Translations under genes and position numbers: made by a program
Part shown: in pieces, positions 1-20,063 of the stretch
Numbering within the stretch: position 1 is the first letter of the stretch
How the letters are laid out: every line of letters starts with the position of its first letter
NCBI GenBank assembly: GCA_963965975.1
Contig: OZ014416.1
Location: 930,001-994,000, forward strand
Direction of reading: 5' to 3'
Length of the DNA stretch: 64,000 nucleotides
DNA from: Xestospongia bergquistia
Taxonomy: Eukaryota; Porifera; Demospongiae; Haplosclerida; Petrosiidae
The notes under the pieces: generated by a model
Database searches by the model: none
Told to the model about the DNA's origin: nothing
Seen by the model: the letters and a program-made list of their open reading frames with translations, nothing else

Positions 1-8539
<8,539 letters not shown>

Positions 8540-10309
8540 CTACCCAAATTAAGAAATAATAATTCATTATGTTATTGTTAAATTACAGCTGGGAAATGAT
8601 GGATAACTTCACAAGATGCTTTCTATAGTTAAAGTAGATTTGTTTTTCTTTGATTGACTGGGTAATCTAATGACTAATTTATCGTGAAGAGTTCTTGTTT
8701 CTGTTGAAAAGCTGTCCAGCTGTCTTCAGATAAGTCTTGTATAGTAACTTAATAACTATATCCTTCAGTTATACATGCAGTGTTCATCATGTGTTGGAGG
8801 GAAATAAAGAAGCTATTATTCTGAAGTTAGTTTACACAAGAAATGCTAGTTATTAAATTATTCACATCAGCTAACATCAACTCAGACATGTCATAGCAAT
8901 GAACAAATATTTCTTGTACCAAAATAAACAAAGCTTTGCATTTGTGAGTAACAGAATAGCGACACTCTATATGGTTTGTAGTTTCTTCATATGCCTTCCT
9001 AACTAAGTAATATAGAGTAGAATCAGTGCATAGGTATTGATAAAAGTTACAGGCTTCTTCATTGAATTGTGTTGCTATATTTTGTCAGCGAGTGTCAATT
9101 ATTCTATGAGTGGGTGACTTAATTAAATTAATTGTATGGACCAGGTGGCAGTTCAATTGGCTGTAACAAATATTAGTGTATGGTGAGGAGTGGCTATTAA
9201 TTTTGTATTGATAATCAAAAAAAATTATGGCAAATCCTTTAAATTTTTTGGCTGGCTATACTGACATAATACTATCAGGAAATATGATATTATTAAGTAT
9301 AGATTATTCTTGAACTTACCATATTTGCTTCTCTAAAAATGATTTGTGTTAATTTTTGAGACTGTAAAGAAAAAATTCAAAACCAATTGATAAATAATTA
9401 ATTAACACAGAGGACAATGAAAAGAATGTGCAAAAGATTAATATAATAATAATAATAATTATTATTATTATTATATAGTTGTTATAGACTATCAACTATT
9501 ACTATTCAAGAGTTGTAAATGAAATGAAAAAACGTGCTTATAATGATGAATACATGTGGTATCCTTCAAAATAATTGGACATGAATAGAATATCAAGTGA
9601 TAAATGACAATAAATTAAATATAATTCTGTATATCAGAGATTATGAATGTACTATAATAACTGTGTTAACCAGGTGACAAGCCAAACATTTGTTCTATAA
9701 CAATTATGCGCTAATATTTTTTGTAATACTCAAAAGCAAACATAATGTTCCCTTTGATTTTTTGATATGACTACACAGCACTGTACGAGATACTACTACT
9801 ATTTATCTTTGTTTTATCTAGATATACATGTTACTAAATGCTTCAACAACACTGGGGCAAATCAATACAACAGTCTTGCTATAACAGGAAAGTGAACAAC
9901 AGCTTTTTTTGACTAGCAAACAATGCACCTTACTCACTGCATCTAAAACTGATTAATACTTCAAACAATATAAATAAGGTATTATTTATTCGTGCATTTC
10001 TTAAAACTGCATTTACAAGAATGCAACGTGTACGTATATTACATAATTATATATTGTAGCAAAAAGTTAAATGTTGCATTTCTTACCTCAAGTTGAATCA
10101 GTGCTGTAGTAATAATAAATTATAATATCAGAATTATAGAGTTCTTCAAACGAAACACAGGTAATTGTTCACTTCTGCTGCACAAGGCTTCTTGTAGTGA
10201 AGTGTTACATTGTGTCGAATGCATATATAATCGCAACTCCTCCTCTAATTTCCTTGCTTAGCTGAGCTAAACCTTAGACACACCTATAAGGCATAATTAA
10301 ATCTAAAAA
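8540..10309. other. 5' region of PLEKHG5 and shared promoter with MICOS10
   Basis: No confident coding exon was placed here. Splice-bounded segments on the minus strand at 9319-9362 (ends ATG|gtaag) and 10087-10103 look like non-coding or start exons of PLEKHG5. About 200 bp separate the latter from the MICOS10 ATG at 10310, so the two genes probably start back to back. A small ATAATAATAATTATTATTATTAT palindromic run lies near 9443-9475. Confidence 0.45.
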
Positions 10310-11238
10310 ATGGCTGATGAAGGAGTGCTGCACAGTGAAGATATACCTGGTGAAAAATGGGATAGGTGTGTTGCTGACACTATCCTAAAGACAGGTAAAA
10401 AAACTTAACTACTTCATTATTAATGCTTAGCTTTTAACATAATCATATACACTGACTTAGACAAAGGGGGGGGGGGCAAGGGTCCCCTGAAGGGGGCTAT
10501 TTTTTATGGTGTCTAAGCCCCTGATATACATTACTAATTTAAATTTTTTATCTCACATAATTTTATATATCAGTACCTTGTAATTTATCTTTCTTTGCTT
10601 GTAGGAGTGGGAGTTGGGATAGGAGGTCTTTTTTCACTTTTACTATTTAAACGTAAGCCAATTTGAATCATTTAATACTATTTGAACTAAATGCAATATC
10701 TTTGGAACTGCTAGTCTCAAACCTAGACATTTGCTAGATATGATTTATTTGAAACTAAATAACCTGTAGTCTTCTCTCTCTCTCTCTCTCTCTCTCTTCC
10801 TCTCCTTCTCCATCTAGGTCGTCCTTGGCCATTGGTATTAGGCACTGGATTTGGACTTGGTTTTGCTATTTCAAATTGTCAACATGATTTTAAGAGAGTG
10901 AGTAGTTTGTATCTCAAACCAATTAAACAACCAACTCAAGTAAGTTAATTGGATGGGATCAAGTTAAGACCAGTATAGTCTTATCTTATAATTGTATCAT
11001 TGTTATTAACTACAATTCTACCTAAATCTAAATAACTTCATTATATTAACATGTGGTATTTATATTTACTTTCAAACGTTTTCTGAGTTCAGTATCATGC
11101 ACAGTATTTAAGAAGTGAAAACCTTGTTCTCCTCTTCCTGCTGCACCCAATTTTGTATAGACTATATTATTATTGATATATGAGTAAATCTTCTATTTTC
11201 CACAGGCATCTCTTAGTAAAGCAGAAGGTAACAGTTAG
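10310..11238 (+). CDS. MICOS10: MICOS complex subunit MIC10
   Basis: Inner mitochondrial membrane protein that bends membrane at crista junctions as the core of the MICOS complex. Four phase-consistent exons: 10310-10394, 10605-10652, 10818-10939, 11206-11238, giving 95 residues. The N-terminal signature KWDRC is followed by a glycine-rich first helix (GVGVGIGGLFSLLLF), the basic KRRPWP loop and a second glycine-rich helix (LGTGFGLGFAISNCQHDF). These match the two-helix hairpin and the conserved SNCQHDF end of the family. The C-terminal tail (about 28 residues after QHDF) is poorly conserved. An alternative donor at AAGAGA|gtgagt inside exon 3 could shorten the tail. The exon 3/4 junction is preferred because it is in phase and reaches a stop after ten codons. 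Confidence 0.95.
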
Positions 11239-11491
11239 CAGAACATACTGACATAAAAACATTTCAACTCTCTATTTCACTAGTCTGTTGAATATATTAA
11301 TTGAAAAATGTATCATTCTAACAATTATACCTGTGTTGTTCACAGAAATAATAATAGGGATAAGCCTCAACTATGTTCAACTAACAGCTGGATGTCATAG
11401 GCTATAAAGAACTCAACTTTTTTCACTTTACTGCAGTAGTTTATTAAAAATTAAGCATAGACTAATTCTTATCTAATGGCCAATTTTCTTC

Positions 11492-14296
11492 TTATTCGTT
11501 GTCTGAAAAATGCATAATTAAGATCACAGTTAGCTTACAGTACAGGCCCTACCTGATTGCCATCCATCACCACTGTATAGAGGCTGTCCTGTTGGTGTTG
11601 GGTGAGGTATTGTGGTCTCAAGAGTAATATCTGTAGATAAACTTGGTTGGCGAGTCTGGCAAAAAATAAGAACCGATATATAGTGCACGACAAAAAAAAA
11701 CGACCCTGCCAGGATTTGAACCTGGAATCTTCTGATCCGTAGTCAGACGCCTTATCCGTTGGGCCACAGGGCCTTGTGCCAATTGACGAAGTCATATAAC
11801 TCAAAGTGATGTCCTTGAACTTACCGTTGTTTCTTGGACGTTGACTGTACAACAAACTGCATAAAGAGAAGTGGTGTGACAAAAGTACTCCTGGGGACAT
11901 TGACTGCACTGTACTAATGTATTATTGACAATTAAAGGGGTTCCCAGATCACCACAAGGAAGAATAACTAAACCAAAGAGACCATGAATCAGTTGTAATT
12001 GTAGTGATTATAATATACTACTTACCATCTACTTGACAGGGCCCATAGTATAGTGGTGCAATGGGTTCCTGTAAATAACAGCTCTCTAGACCCAGATGAC
12101 AAACATTGTTATAAGTTCGTCCATTAGTGCCACATACAAGATTGGTGGCAGAAGAGGTACATTGTATCTGGTCACAGGTGCATTTTGGAGGTTCATCATT
12201 AGTGCACAGTGCTCCATAACGACATTGAGAACATCCTAGTTGGTTGGATAAATGAATGGATAGACAGATGGATGGATGGATGCATAAATGGATGAATAGA
12301 ATGGATCAATAAATGGGATGGATGGACAAATAGATGTATGTGTGTGGTTGGATAGACAATTTAAGGATTCATTCATTCATGTTCATAGCTAAAGAATTAA
12401 ATTATATCTCATAAGAAAAGTAATGTAACTTACACATTCAGTTGTGCAATACTTACTTTTTGTAGAAAAAACTAACTCTATAAAAATAATATTATGATAG
12501 TATACATACTAATATAAACGAGTCCTTTACTTTTATCATTTAAATATTAATGCTACCACCTTGTAAAAACTAGAGGCTAATGATTTTAGCAATCAAATTA
12601 AGAATGTAACCTGATTGACAGGTGTAACTATACTAGACTGACTGTTACTATAGTGATAAAACATATAGTTGCATTGGAAAGGTTGGCTATGTTAAATATC
12701 AGTTCTTTTCATGTGGTGAATGTAAACAAGCAATTGTTTTTACAACATAACTTGATTATTTGATAGTACCAATACCTCCAGGTTGTTGGCAACTATAATG
12801 TTTTTTGTTTTGAGGTACAGTTATAGGTCTTTTATTAGCTGCCAGGTGTTAAAGTTGATATTGCATTAGACTATAGCTCCACCCACCTATACATGTAAAT
12901 CCATCTCCTGTGTATCCTGTAAGGCAAACACATCTGAATTCTGCTCCTGGTCGAGTATTACTAGAGCTACAAAATCCTCCAACAGCACTACAAGGAGAGC
13001 GGGTTTGACATGGATCACTAGTAGTGTCTACATGATTTGAAAAATAGAATAATTCACATTCTGAATTAAAAAACTTCAAATGATCAACATATATTACTCA
13101 ATCCTCTGTAATGAGGAAGCAATAATTATATTAAGAACGGTTTATAGGTTCTAACAGTATGTTCATGTTGTCATTTATTGGTTTCTACTTCAAAGGAATT
13201 GTGAATCACAGTAATACTGCATGGTTTCCACAGTGGGTGGTGAGAACTAACATAAAACATACAGTCTAACCAATGCAGGATAATGTAGAAGCTCTATAGT
13301 GTAAAACAATTTGGAATGCTATTTATTAACGTGATCTAAAATAATTTTAAATAAAATTTGATTACAGTACAAAAACCACTTTATGTTTCAGCAAAGGAAG
13401 TACAAATATGATAAATCATTACTGAGTTTTACTTACTGAATGGTTGAAGATTTCTCAGACTATCTGCTGTAAAGAAATAAAACATCAGTACAGCCATAAA
13501 TTTTCAAAACTATTAAAAAGGAATCCGTAGTGTTAAATAGTTGCTGTAGTACTATCATTGAATAATGTTGTGAGACCACAAATAAATAGAAGTGTGTACA
13601 CATCCCATGATATTATTATTAGTATGAAGACTAGTACAAGCTAAGTAAGTAAATATACACACAGTACGTAAGTTGATTGTATCATTTGTATTTCATGAGC
13701 ATGAAGCCATGAATATTTGCAATCATGCATCATTTCTACTATCATTTTGACTCTGCACACACACACACACACATATATATATTCATCCATCCTTTAATAA
13801 ACTTACTTAGACCCACTTCCTCTACTTTGTCTAGAACACTCAACAATAAATCATCAATGTTCACATTAGTGCTAATATCACCTCCATTTTTAATGACTCG
13901 ATACATTGTTATTGATGTTAAAGCAGAATAGCATAACAAAGCTAAGATGCCATCTGGTTCTTGCACAAGGAAAAACAAGGCTGAACTTTGAAGCAAGCTT
14001 ACAGTTGGCATAGGTGGAACATTGTAAATTTTAATGACTCCATCATTGTTTAATACATCTACATTCCATTTATAGGCATAATAGTAATAGACAGTGGCAA
14101 CTTGAGTTCCTTTTGAGCCTCCTTCTATTAGCTGTTGGACTCTTCCTGAAACAACGATGTCAGCAATATGTACTAAGTTTTGTAAAGTATCCTGCACTGC
14201 ATTGTTCAAACAGTGCACTAGAATGTTGGATTGACAGTTAACGTTTGACAGCTCTAAACACAAGAAGGAGAGCAGAAGAAAGCTTGGAGACACCAT
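11492..14296 (-). CDS. Secreted agrin-like protein (NtA-like, EGF, follistatin/Kazal)
   Basis: Predicted secreted matrix protein of 375 residues. Exons, 5' to 3': 13807-14296, 13437-13466, 12887-13027, 12026-12235, 11825-11967, 11553-11655, 11492-11502; all phases close. Residues 1-22 are a hydrophobic signal peptide. Residues about 25-150 contain ADIVVSGRVQQL, ATVYYYYAYKW and SSALFFLVQEPDG, in the order and spacing of an OB-fold netrin/agrin NtA domain. This assignment is tentative. Exon 3 is a six-cysteine EGF module (CVCLTGYTGDGFTC). Exon 4 is a follistatin/Kazal module with CRYGALC, VCGTNGRTYNN and YYGPC, very like those of agrin. Exon 5 adds more cysteines, and the tail is Thr/Pro-rich. 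No laminin-G domain or membrane span is seen, so it is not full agrin. Intron 5 hosts a tRNA gene. Confidence 0.85.
11701..11773 (-). tRNA. tRNA-Arg, anticodon ACG
   Basis: A 73-nt cloverleaf reads on the minus strand. The acceptor stem GGCCCTG pairs with CAGGGTC (one G-U), the anticodon stem TCTGA/TCAGA encloses CTACGGA (anticodon ACG, read as inosine for CGU/CGC/CGA), and the T arm carries GGTTCAAATCC. The A and B boxes are intact. A run of nine T on the transcribed strand (11692-11700) follows directly as a Pol III terminator. There is no tRNA intron and no encoded CCA. The gene sits in the same orientation inside intron 5 of the agrin-like gene. Confidence 0.95.
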
Positions 14297-14485
14297 CTTA
14301 GTGCAAACTCAGGAAATCAAATTTGCTGGTTTCGCGGACACTCAATTACGCATGCGCAATAAATAATAAGTATAGTGCAACGTGGTAAGTGTAACAAGTG
14401 GTATAGATTTAGTAACTTTTAATCTTCCTCAATCAGGTGGACAGAGCTAACATTTCGGCAAAGAGGCACAAGAAAAAAAATAGAT
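14297..14485. promoter_or_regulatory. Bidirectional promoter, agrin-like gene / RPL22
   Basis: Only 189 bp separate the two start codons. TACGCATGCGCA at 14348-14359 is one mismatch from the NRF1 palindrome TGCGCATGCGCA. Shared use of the region by both genes is inferred from spacing. Confidence 0.6.
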
Positions 14486-15164
14486 ATGCCTCTTAAAACA
14501 AAGGTATGTCTTATTTTATGAAGGAAGTGGTATGAGATATAGTAAATTTCTTCACAGCAACAAGCTAAGAAAACAGCAAAACCTAAGAAAGTTCAACTCA
14601 AATACAGTGTAGATTGCTCCACACCTGTAGAAGATGAAATCATGGATGCTGGAGCCTTTGTAAGTTGAACGCAACACATTATCTAAATATATCTTAGTCT
14701 CATGGAACCAGACCTCCAAATAATATGTAGTGATAATTGTGTGGTTCTGTGAGGTAACTTATGTACCCGACTATAATTACATTTTGTTGGGTTAGGGTCC
14801 CCGTCCCTAGTCCCAATATACAATATATTGTTTTGTACTTGTAGGAAGATTTCTTGAGAGCTCGCATCAAAGTTGATGGGAAAGCTGGTAACCTTGGTCA
14901 AGAAGTACAGTTATCACGCGACAAGAATGTACTAACCGTTGTCTCAGATATACCATTCTCGAAAAGGTTGGCCTAAACAAAATGTTGACTTGTAAGATTA
15001 TATTATACTTTAGATATTTGAAATACTTGACAAAGAAGTTTCTAAAGAAGAACCAACTACGAGATTATGTACGAGTTGTAGCTAATAATAAAGTCTCATA
15101 CGAGCTTCGTTACTTACATATTGCAGGAGCTGATGAAGAGGAGAGTGATGAAGACCTTGATTAA
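14486..15164 (+). CDS. RPL22: 60S ribosomal protein L22 (eL22)
   Basis: Component of the large ribosomal subunit. Four exons, 14486-14503, 14558-14659, 14845-14966 and 15014-15164, give 130 residues, near the usual 128. Typical motifs are [16 protein letters not shown], a lysine-rich [17 protein letters not shown] segment, the strand LRDYVRVV, and an acidic tail ending EESDEDLD. The N terminus is lysine-rich. Intron 3 is only 47 bp. An AATAAA signal follows at about 15189. Spacing suggests that it shares a promoter with the agrin-like gene. Confidence 0.97.
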
Positions 15165-15546
15165 TTCTTTAATGACTGTTGTGTTGAAAATAAAGTTTAA
15201 AAAAAGTGCATTGAGGATTTGATACTACCCAGCAATTACTATTACTTAGTATTATATAATGGGTTTGTTGATAAGGATAGTTGTGTACAAAGAATTGAAA
15301 TTGTACTGTTATCCAGATGCTCAACTATGCAGGGTTGTAATGATATAACTAGGTCTTGGAAGTAATCTGAAGACATTGGTTCCACACAGAGAGAGAACTA
15401 GAGGTTGACTTTATATCAAAAAACAACATAAGAAATCTTAACTCATAAATGTACACTAGTTATTAATAGTTAATAATAAATGTTATAATACATGTACAAT
15501 TGTAATAGTAATAAGGTAGACGGGCAAAAATAACACTTCTGGATTT
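15165..15546. other. Convergent 3' regions of RPL22 and nucleolin
   Basis: It holds the RPL22 polyadenylation signal and the presumed 3' UTR of nucleolin. No further gene or repeat was recognised. Confidence 0.6.
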
Positions 15547-18500
15547 TTAATCTTCAAAAGATATCTTTGATCCTTTAAACTCTTGTATAGAACCAGTTTT
15601 TGCTGCTTTAGCTGAAGAAAATCCTCCACGACCACCTCCTATATAATAATAAATTTAGTACTCAGGATATTGCAATACATCAGTAAATTATAGTATACTA
15701 TTAGAACATCTTAGTATACTATGCTATTCACTTAATTCAGTATATCACAGTATACTATATTTGTTAACAAACCTCTGCCTCCACGACCTCCTCTTCCTCC
15801 TCCTCTGCCCCCAAATGGACTTCTCTGGCCACGGCCACCTCCTCCTCCACCACCTTCACTCCTTTCCTCAGCATAGCGGAGTTCTAGTTCTCGTCCATTC
15901 ACAATGACTCCATTGTGTTTTTTAAGAGCCTTAGTAGCCGTGTCAATGTCATCAAAACGGATGAAACCAAAACTAAAAAAATTTTACACCTGTAAAATGT
16001 TATGTGTATTCCTTACCCTCTTTTTTCTCCAGTTTCTCTGTTCTTTGGTAAATAGACATCATTGCATCCTTTAAAGATTTCTTCCAAATTCCAAGGCTCT
16101 GTCCCATCGCTTAAATTGAAGACCATAAGAGTGCTACTAGGGGGACGATTGCCACCACCCCTTCCACCACCACCACGTCCACTACCAGGAGTACCACGCC
16201 CTCTTCCACCTAATACATTTCAGAATAATACATATGTAGAGTGTTTTGTTTACCTCGACCACGTGGAGTTGTACTTGGTGTAGAATTGTTGCTAGCAAAA
16301 TCTAGCCTCAGTTCTCTCCCTAAGCACTCCATACCACTTAAATCTTTAACAGCTTTCTGAGCTATTTTTTCATTAGCAAAATCAGCATATCCAAATCTAA
16401 TAACAATAGATTATGAAACTCGATAAAATTGAGGACTTGCCCTCTAGATTGGCCATCACGAGTTATAATCCTGACACTCTCTGGATTGTGGCCTTGTTCA
16501 GTAAAGAAACTCATTAAAGTGTCTTCGTCACAATCGTAAGATAAATTACCAACGAATAAACTAACAACATCTATGTACAATTAAGAGAGAAAACAATGTA
16601 GTAATGAAATAAGTTTTATCACAAATCAACTACAATATTGATAGACATATGTGATATGCTACTACAGTCAAACCTCCCTTATCCAGACATTCTGCTCAGA
16701 TAAGGGAGGTTTGACTGTACTCAGTAATAAACTCTTACCTGAACCATTCATTGTTGGTTTGCCAGGAGTAATTGTAGTAGGAGCAGCTGGTGTGTCTTCT
16801 TCGCTGTCACTTTCGCTATCTTCAGAGCCAGAAGATTCAACTAAAATGATTATAAGTACTTTTAACTAAAACCTATCCATGCTCAGGGTTTCTTTCAGCT
16901 TTTTGCCCAAGAGGGGGTAAAATGAGAATGGTATGGATTATTTTATAAAGGCTTGAATTGTAAAATGGAATTTTCAGCATATCCAAAGGGGGGGGGGGGG
17001 CAAAGCCAAGAGGGGACAATTGCCCCTCCCCGAAAGAAACTCTGATGCTATTGAGGTGACCTCACCTTTCTTTGGTTTTTTAGATTGAGGAGCTGTTTCT
17101 TCTTCATCATCATCACTTTCACTGCTACTATCTTCAGGATCGTCTTTCTTGCGTTTGTTACCGGCCACTTTAGTAGTTTGTTCTGTCTCCATTTCCTAGA
17201 ACAAAAAATCTAATATGATATAATAGTTGGATAATTACCTCTTCGTCATCTGAGTCACTATCAGATGATGAGTCATCTTGTTTAACTGGTTTGGTGACTT
17301 TAGACTTGTCTTGCTTAACTGGTTTGGTGACTTTAGACTTGTCTTGCTTAACTGGTTTGGTGACTTTGGTCTTTTTGGTGGCATCTTTGTCTTCGCTGTC
17401 ACTGGATTCACTACTGCTGGAATCCTAAAATTAAAAGATGATCTTGTGACAATGTGATTATCAAAATGTACTTTAGTTGCTGGAGGAGGTGGAGCTTTTC
17501 CAATCTTAGCAGTTTCCATGTCCTCATCAGAGCTACTATCTGATGAGCTCTCCTCTGCTTTAGCAGGTGTTGTTGTTTTTACTTGGACTGATTTCGTTTT
17601 TTCTTGTTCATCTTCATCTTCACTTGACTCATCTTTGGCTTTTCTCTTTTTTCCAGCTTTAACAGCTGGTACAGTTTGTTTCTTTGACTGTACAGCTTTG
17701 CCTTTACTAGTATCAGAGCCACTTGTGTCCTTTTTGGTTACTTTAGCTTTTGATGGGGGGTTGGTGGCAACAACTTTAAACTCCTTTTTACTCTTCTTGG
17801 GTGGTGGTGGTGCCTCCTCTTCCTCTTCTTCTGAGCTACTCGAACTATCTTTTTTGGTAACTGGTTTTGTAGCAGCAACGACTGTAACCTCCTTTTTACC
17901 TTTCTTGGTTGGAGGTGGTACTTTCTCTTCTTCTTCTGAGCTACTTGAACTATCTTTCTTGGTCACTTGGGTTTTTGCAATAGTTGAAACTTTAACTTGT
18001 TTTTTGCCCTTCTTTGGTGCCTTCTCCTCCTCTTCTTCTTCTGAGCTACTTGAACTATCTTTCTTGGTCATTTGGGTTTTTGCAATAGTTGAAACTTTAA
18101 CTTGTTTTTTGCCCTTCTTTGGTGCCTTCTCCTCCTCTTCTTCTTCTGAGCTACTTGAACTATCTTTCTTGGTAACTTGGATTTTTGTGAGGGTTTTTGC
18201 AGCAGTTGGAACCTTAACTTCATTTTTGCCCTTTTTTGGTGCCCTCTCTTCCTCTTCAGACTCTGAACTACTAGAACTGTCTTTTTTAGTCACTTTAGTT
18301 GCTGGGGGATTTGTGACAATTTCAGTTTTCTTCTTGTTAACTGGGGCCATCTCTTCCTCTTCTGAGCTACTTGTATCTGAAGCATCTTTCTTTGGTGGTG
18401 GTGGTGGGGGAGGCAGACTTTTTTCAGTTTTCTGAACAAATAATGAATTTATCTTTTGTAATTTATAACACTGCCTCTTACCTTTTTCTTGGACTTGTCC

Positions 18501-18667
18501 TTAGTCAGAGTTGGTGTCACTGATTCTGGTAGCTCTACTTTTTTGGAGCTTTTCTTGCTAGATTCTTTAGTAGACTATAAATAGAGATAGTAATTTAGTT
18601 AATAATGCAGCTGTTTAAGTAAAATAAAAAATACCTTTTTGTCTCTCGTCTTCTTGTCGGACCCCAT
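15547..18667 (-). CDS. NCL: Nucleolin-like nucleolar RNA-binding protein, two RRMs
   Basis: Acts in ribosomal RNA transcription and processing. Eleven exons: 18635-18667, 18482-18574, 17472-18431, 17239-17424, 17066-17195, 16739-16840, 16441-16570, 16254-16396, 16017-16209, 15773-15972, 15547-15638; 753 residues, all phases close. Residues 1 to about 500 alternate lysine-rich blocks (KKGKKQVKV) with Ser/Glu runs (KDSSSSSEEEEEE), ideal CK2 targets. Several blocks are near-identical tandem copies, and a TKPVKQDKSKV motif repeats at about residues 375-410. RRM1 has LFVGNL and RGFGYADF; RRM2 has LMVFNL and RGFGFIRF. An RGG stretch lies between the RRMs and a second follows RRM2. Vertebrate nucleolin has four RRMs; two RRMs plus GAR is the layout of fungal Nsr1/gar2. 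The intron after 16441-16570 uses a GC donor (GCAAGT). The long open frame on the opposite strand is a compositional shadow. Confidence 0.93.
16663..16719. mobile_element. Short TIR hairpin, probable pogo/Tc1-type remnant
   Basis: A perfect 21 bp inverted repeat, TACAGTCAAACCTCCCTTATC, encloses about 15 bp. The ends start TA-CAGT, as in pogo/Tigger and other TA-target elements. It lies in nucleolin intron 6. No coding capacity. Confidence 0.65.
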
Positions 18668-18815
18668 TTTAAATATCTCCTGCTAATACTTGAGCTCCTT
18701 TCCTCACCTCGTGGTCTGTGTGTTACACGAGGTTACTTTAAAGTGCGCATGCGCAGATAATTCTACTGAAATTTATACGAATAAAATAAATAAATACGAA
18801 TAAAATTACATAACA
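18668..18815. promoter_or_regulatory. Nucleolin promoter with NRF1-like palindrome
   Basis: TGCGCATGCGCA at 18744-18755 is a perfect match to the NRF1 consensus YGCGCAYGCGCR, 77 bp upstream of the nucleolin ATG. The 3' UTR of PIGP begins on the other side. Confidence 0.65.
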
Positions 18816-19567
18816 TTATGTACTATATAATTCTCTGCTAACAAGAGTAACGGGTAGATCTCTAAGTGGAGGTACTGAACTAATATCAGCTTGAGATTGT
18901 GAAAAAATATTATCCAAATGAGACTCATAGACAGCCTGGTTATCTAAAATATATAATATACTTCATCTTAACTTAATACATGTCATGCTACATACCCGTG
19001 ATAGTTCTGATGTCATTCAATGATGGAGTCATCCACATACTATACCCCATATACATTACCATGACAACCACCACTAGGACCATCCCATAAACAGGAACAG
19101 CAACGGCCCAATATCTAAATGAACAATGACCATATCATTATGTAAATAGGATACCACGTAACTAAATAAATATTAATTAGAGCTTGATTAACTTATACTC
19201 CTGTTAATAAGGGTATAATGGTTTATTTCTTCCACATGTATAGTACATACTTGTGTGGAAGATATGTTAATCCAATAAAATGCAGCCACTCATCAGGAAT
19301 AATGGCCCAGACAAGGTAGGCAGCTGGAGAAAGACAATAGCAAGCGTATTTGAATATTTATGTGTAGGTTAATATTTAAGCACAAGGAAGGGGATCTCTT
19401 CCTGTGAAGTACTTGCTAGGATCAATGCATAGTACAAGATGGTGATGACATAACAATTAAGTATGCAAATTTAGCTTTGTACCAAATAAAGCATGAGTAA
19501 TGAGATAAAAAACAAAGCCATAAATTGCTCTGGTGGGATTAGTTAGACCAGGATTGGATGGAGTCAT
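18816..19567 (-). CDS. PIGP: GPI-GlcNAc transferase subunit P
   Basis: Subunit of the ER GPI-N-acetylglucosaminyltransferase that starts GPI-anchor synthesis. Exons 19483-19567, 19251-19323, 18996-19114 and 18816-18943 give 134 residues, the length of human PIGP as I recall it. Two hydrophobic segments (RAIYGFVFYLITHALFAAYL and WAVAVPVYGMVLVVVVMVMY) flank the lumenal loop WAIIPDEWLHFIGLTYLP. The conserved NDIRTITDN follows the second helix, and PPLRDLPVTLVSRELY closes the protein. All phases agree. The gene is head-to-head with AP2M1, about 500 bp apart. Confidence 0.96.
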
Positions 19568-20063
19568 CCTTACATCCTAGTAAAAAAGGGAAAAAGTACA
19601 ATAATTCCATATTCTAAATAACTGACCTTTTTACTCGTATGCAACAGTTTAAAAATAATATTGAATTCCGTTTAATTGGAAAGTGGGTGGAAGTGTTTTG
19701 TTAGCAGGGTCTTCTCTCTTTGACAAGATAGAGATAATCTGACCGTACTTCCCAACACTAAGTAAGCTACTATACTAATCCAGAAGCCTATAGTTCACAT
19801 CAGAGTGGAAATGTGAATCGTGTCTGTTAGTCAACCTAAACCTACATTATTAACACATTAACATAGATTCTTTGTTAAGAAATGCTTCTCAATATATCAA
19901 TTTTATATGATCCATAACAACTGTATATGATAAATAATGTTTAGAACTCCTATTGAGGCAGCAGTGATGTCTCAATACCTACTGCTCCCTGTGAGCTCAT
20001 TGGATAAAACAACAACTAACTTGTTGGCCACAGCCATAATGATTTATTACTGCCCACTAGATC
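19568..20063. promoter_or_regulatory. Intergenic region between PIGP and AP2M1
   Basis: 496 bp between divergent start codons. The sequence is AT-rich with no recognised motif. The small open frame at 19937 overlaps the true AP2M1 start in another frame and is not supported. Confidence 0.5.

Noticed and set aside
17518..18435. 305-codon plus-strand frame opposite nucleolin
   Set aside because: It mirrors the Ser/Glu and Lys repeats of the real gene. The minus strand has consistent splice phases, RRMs and a known family.
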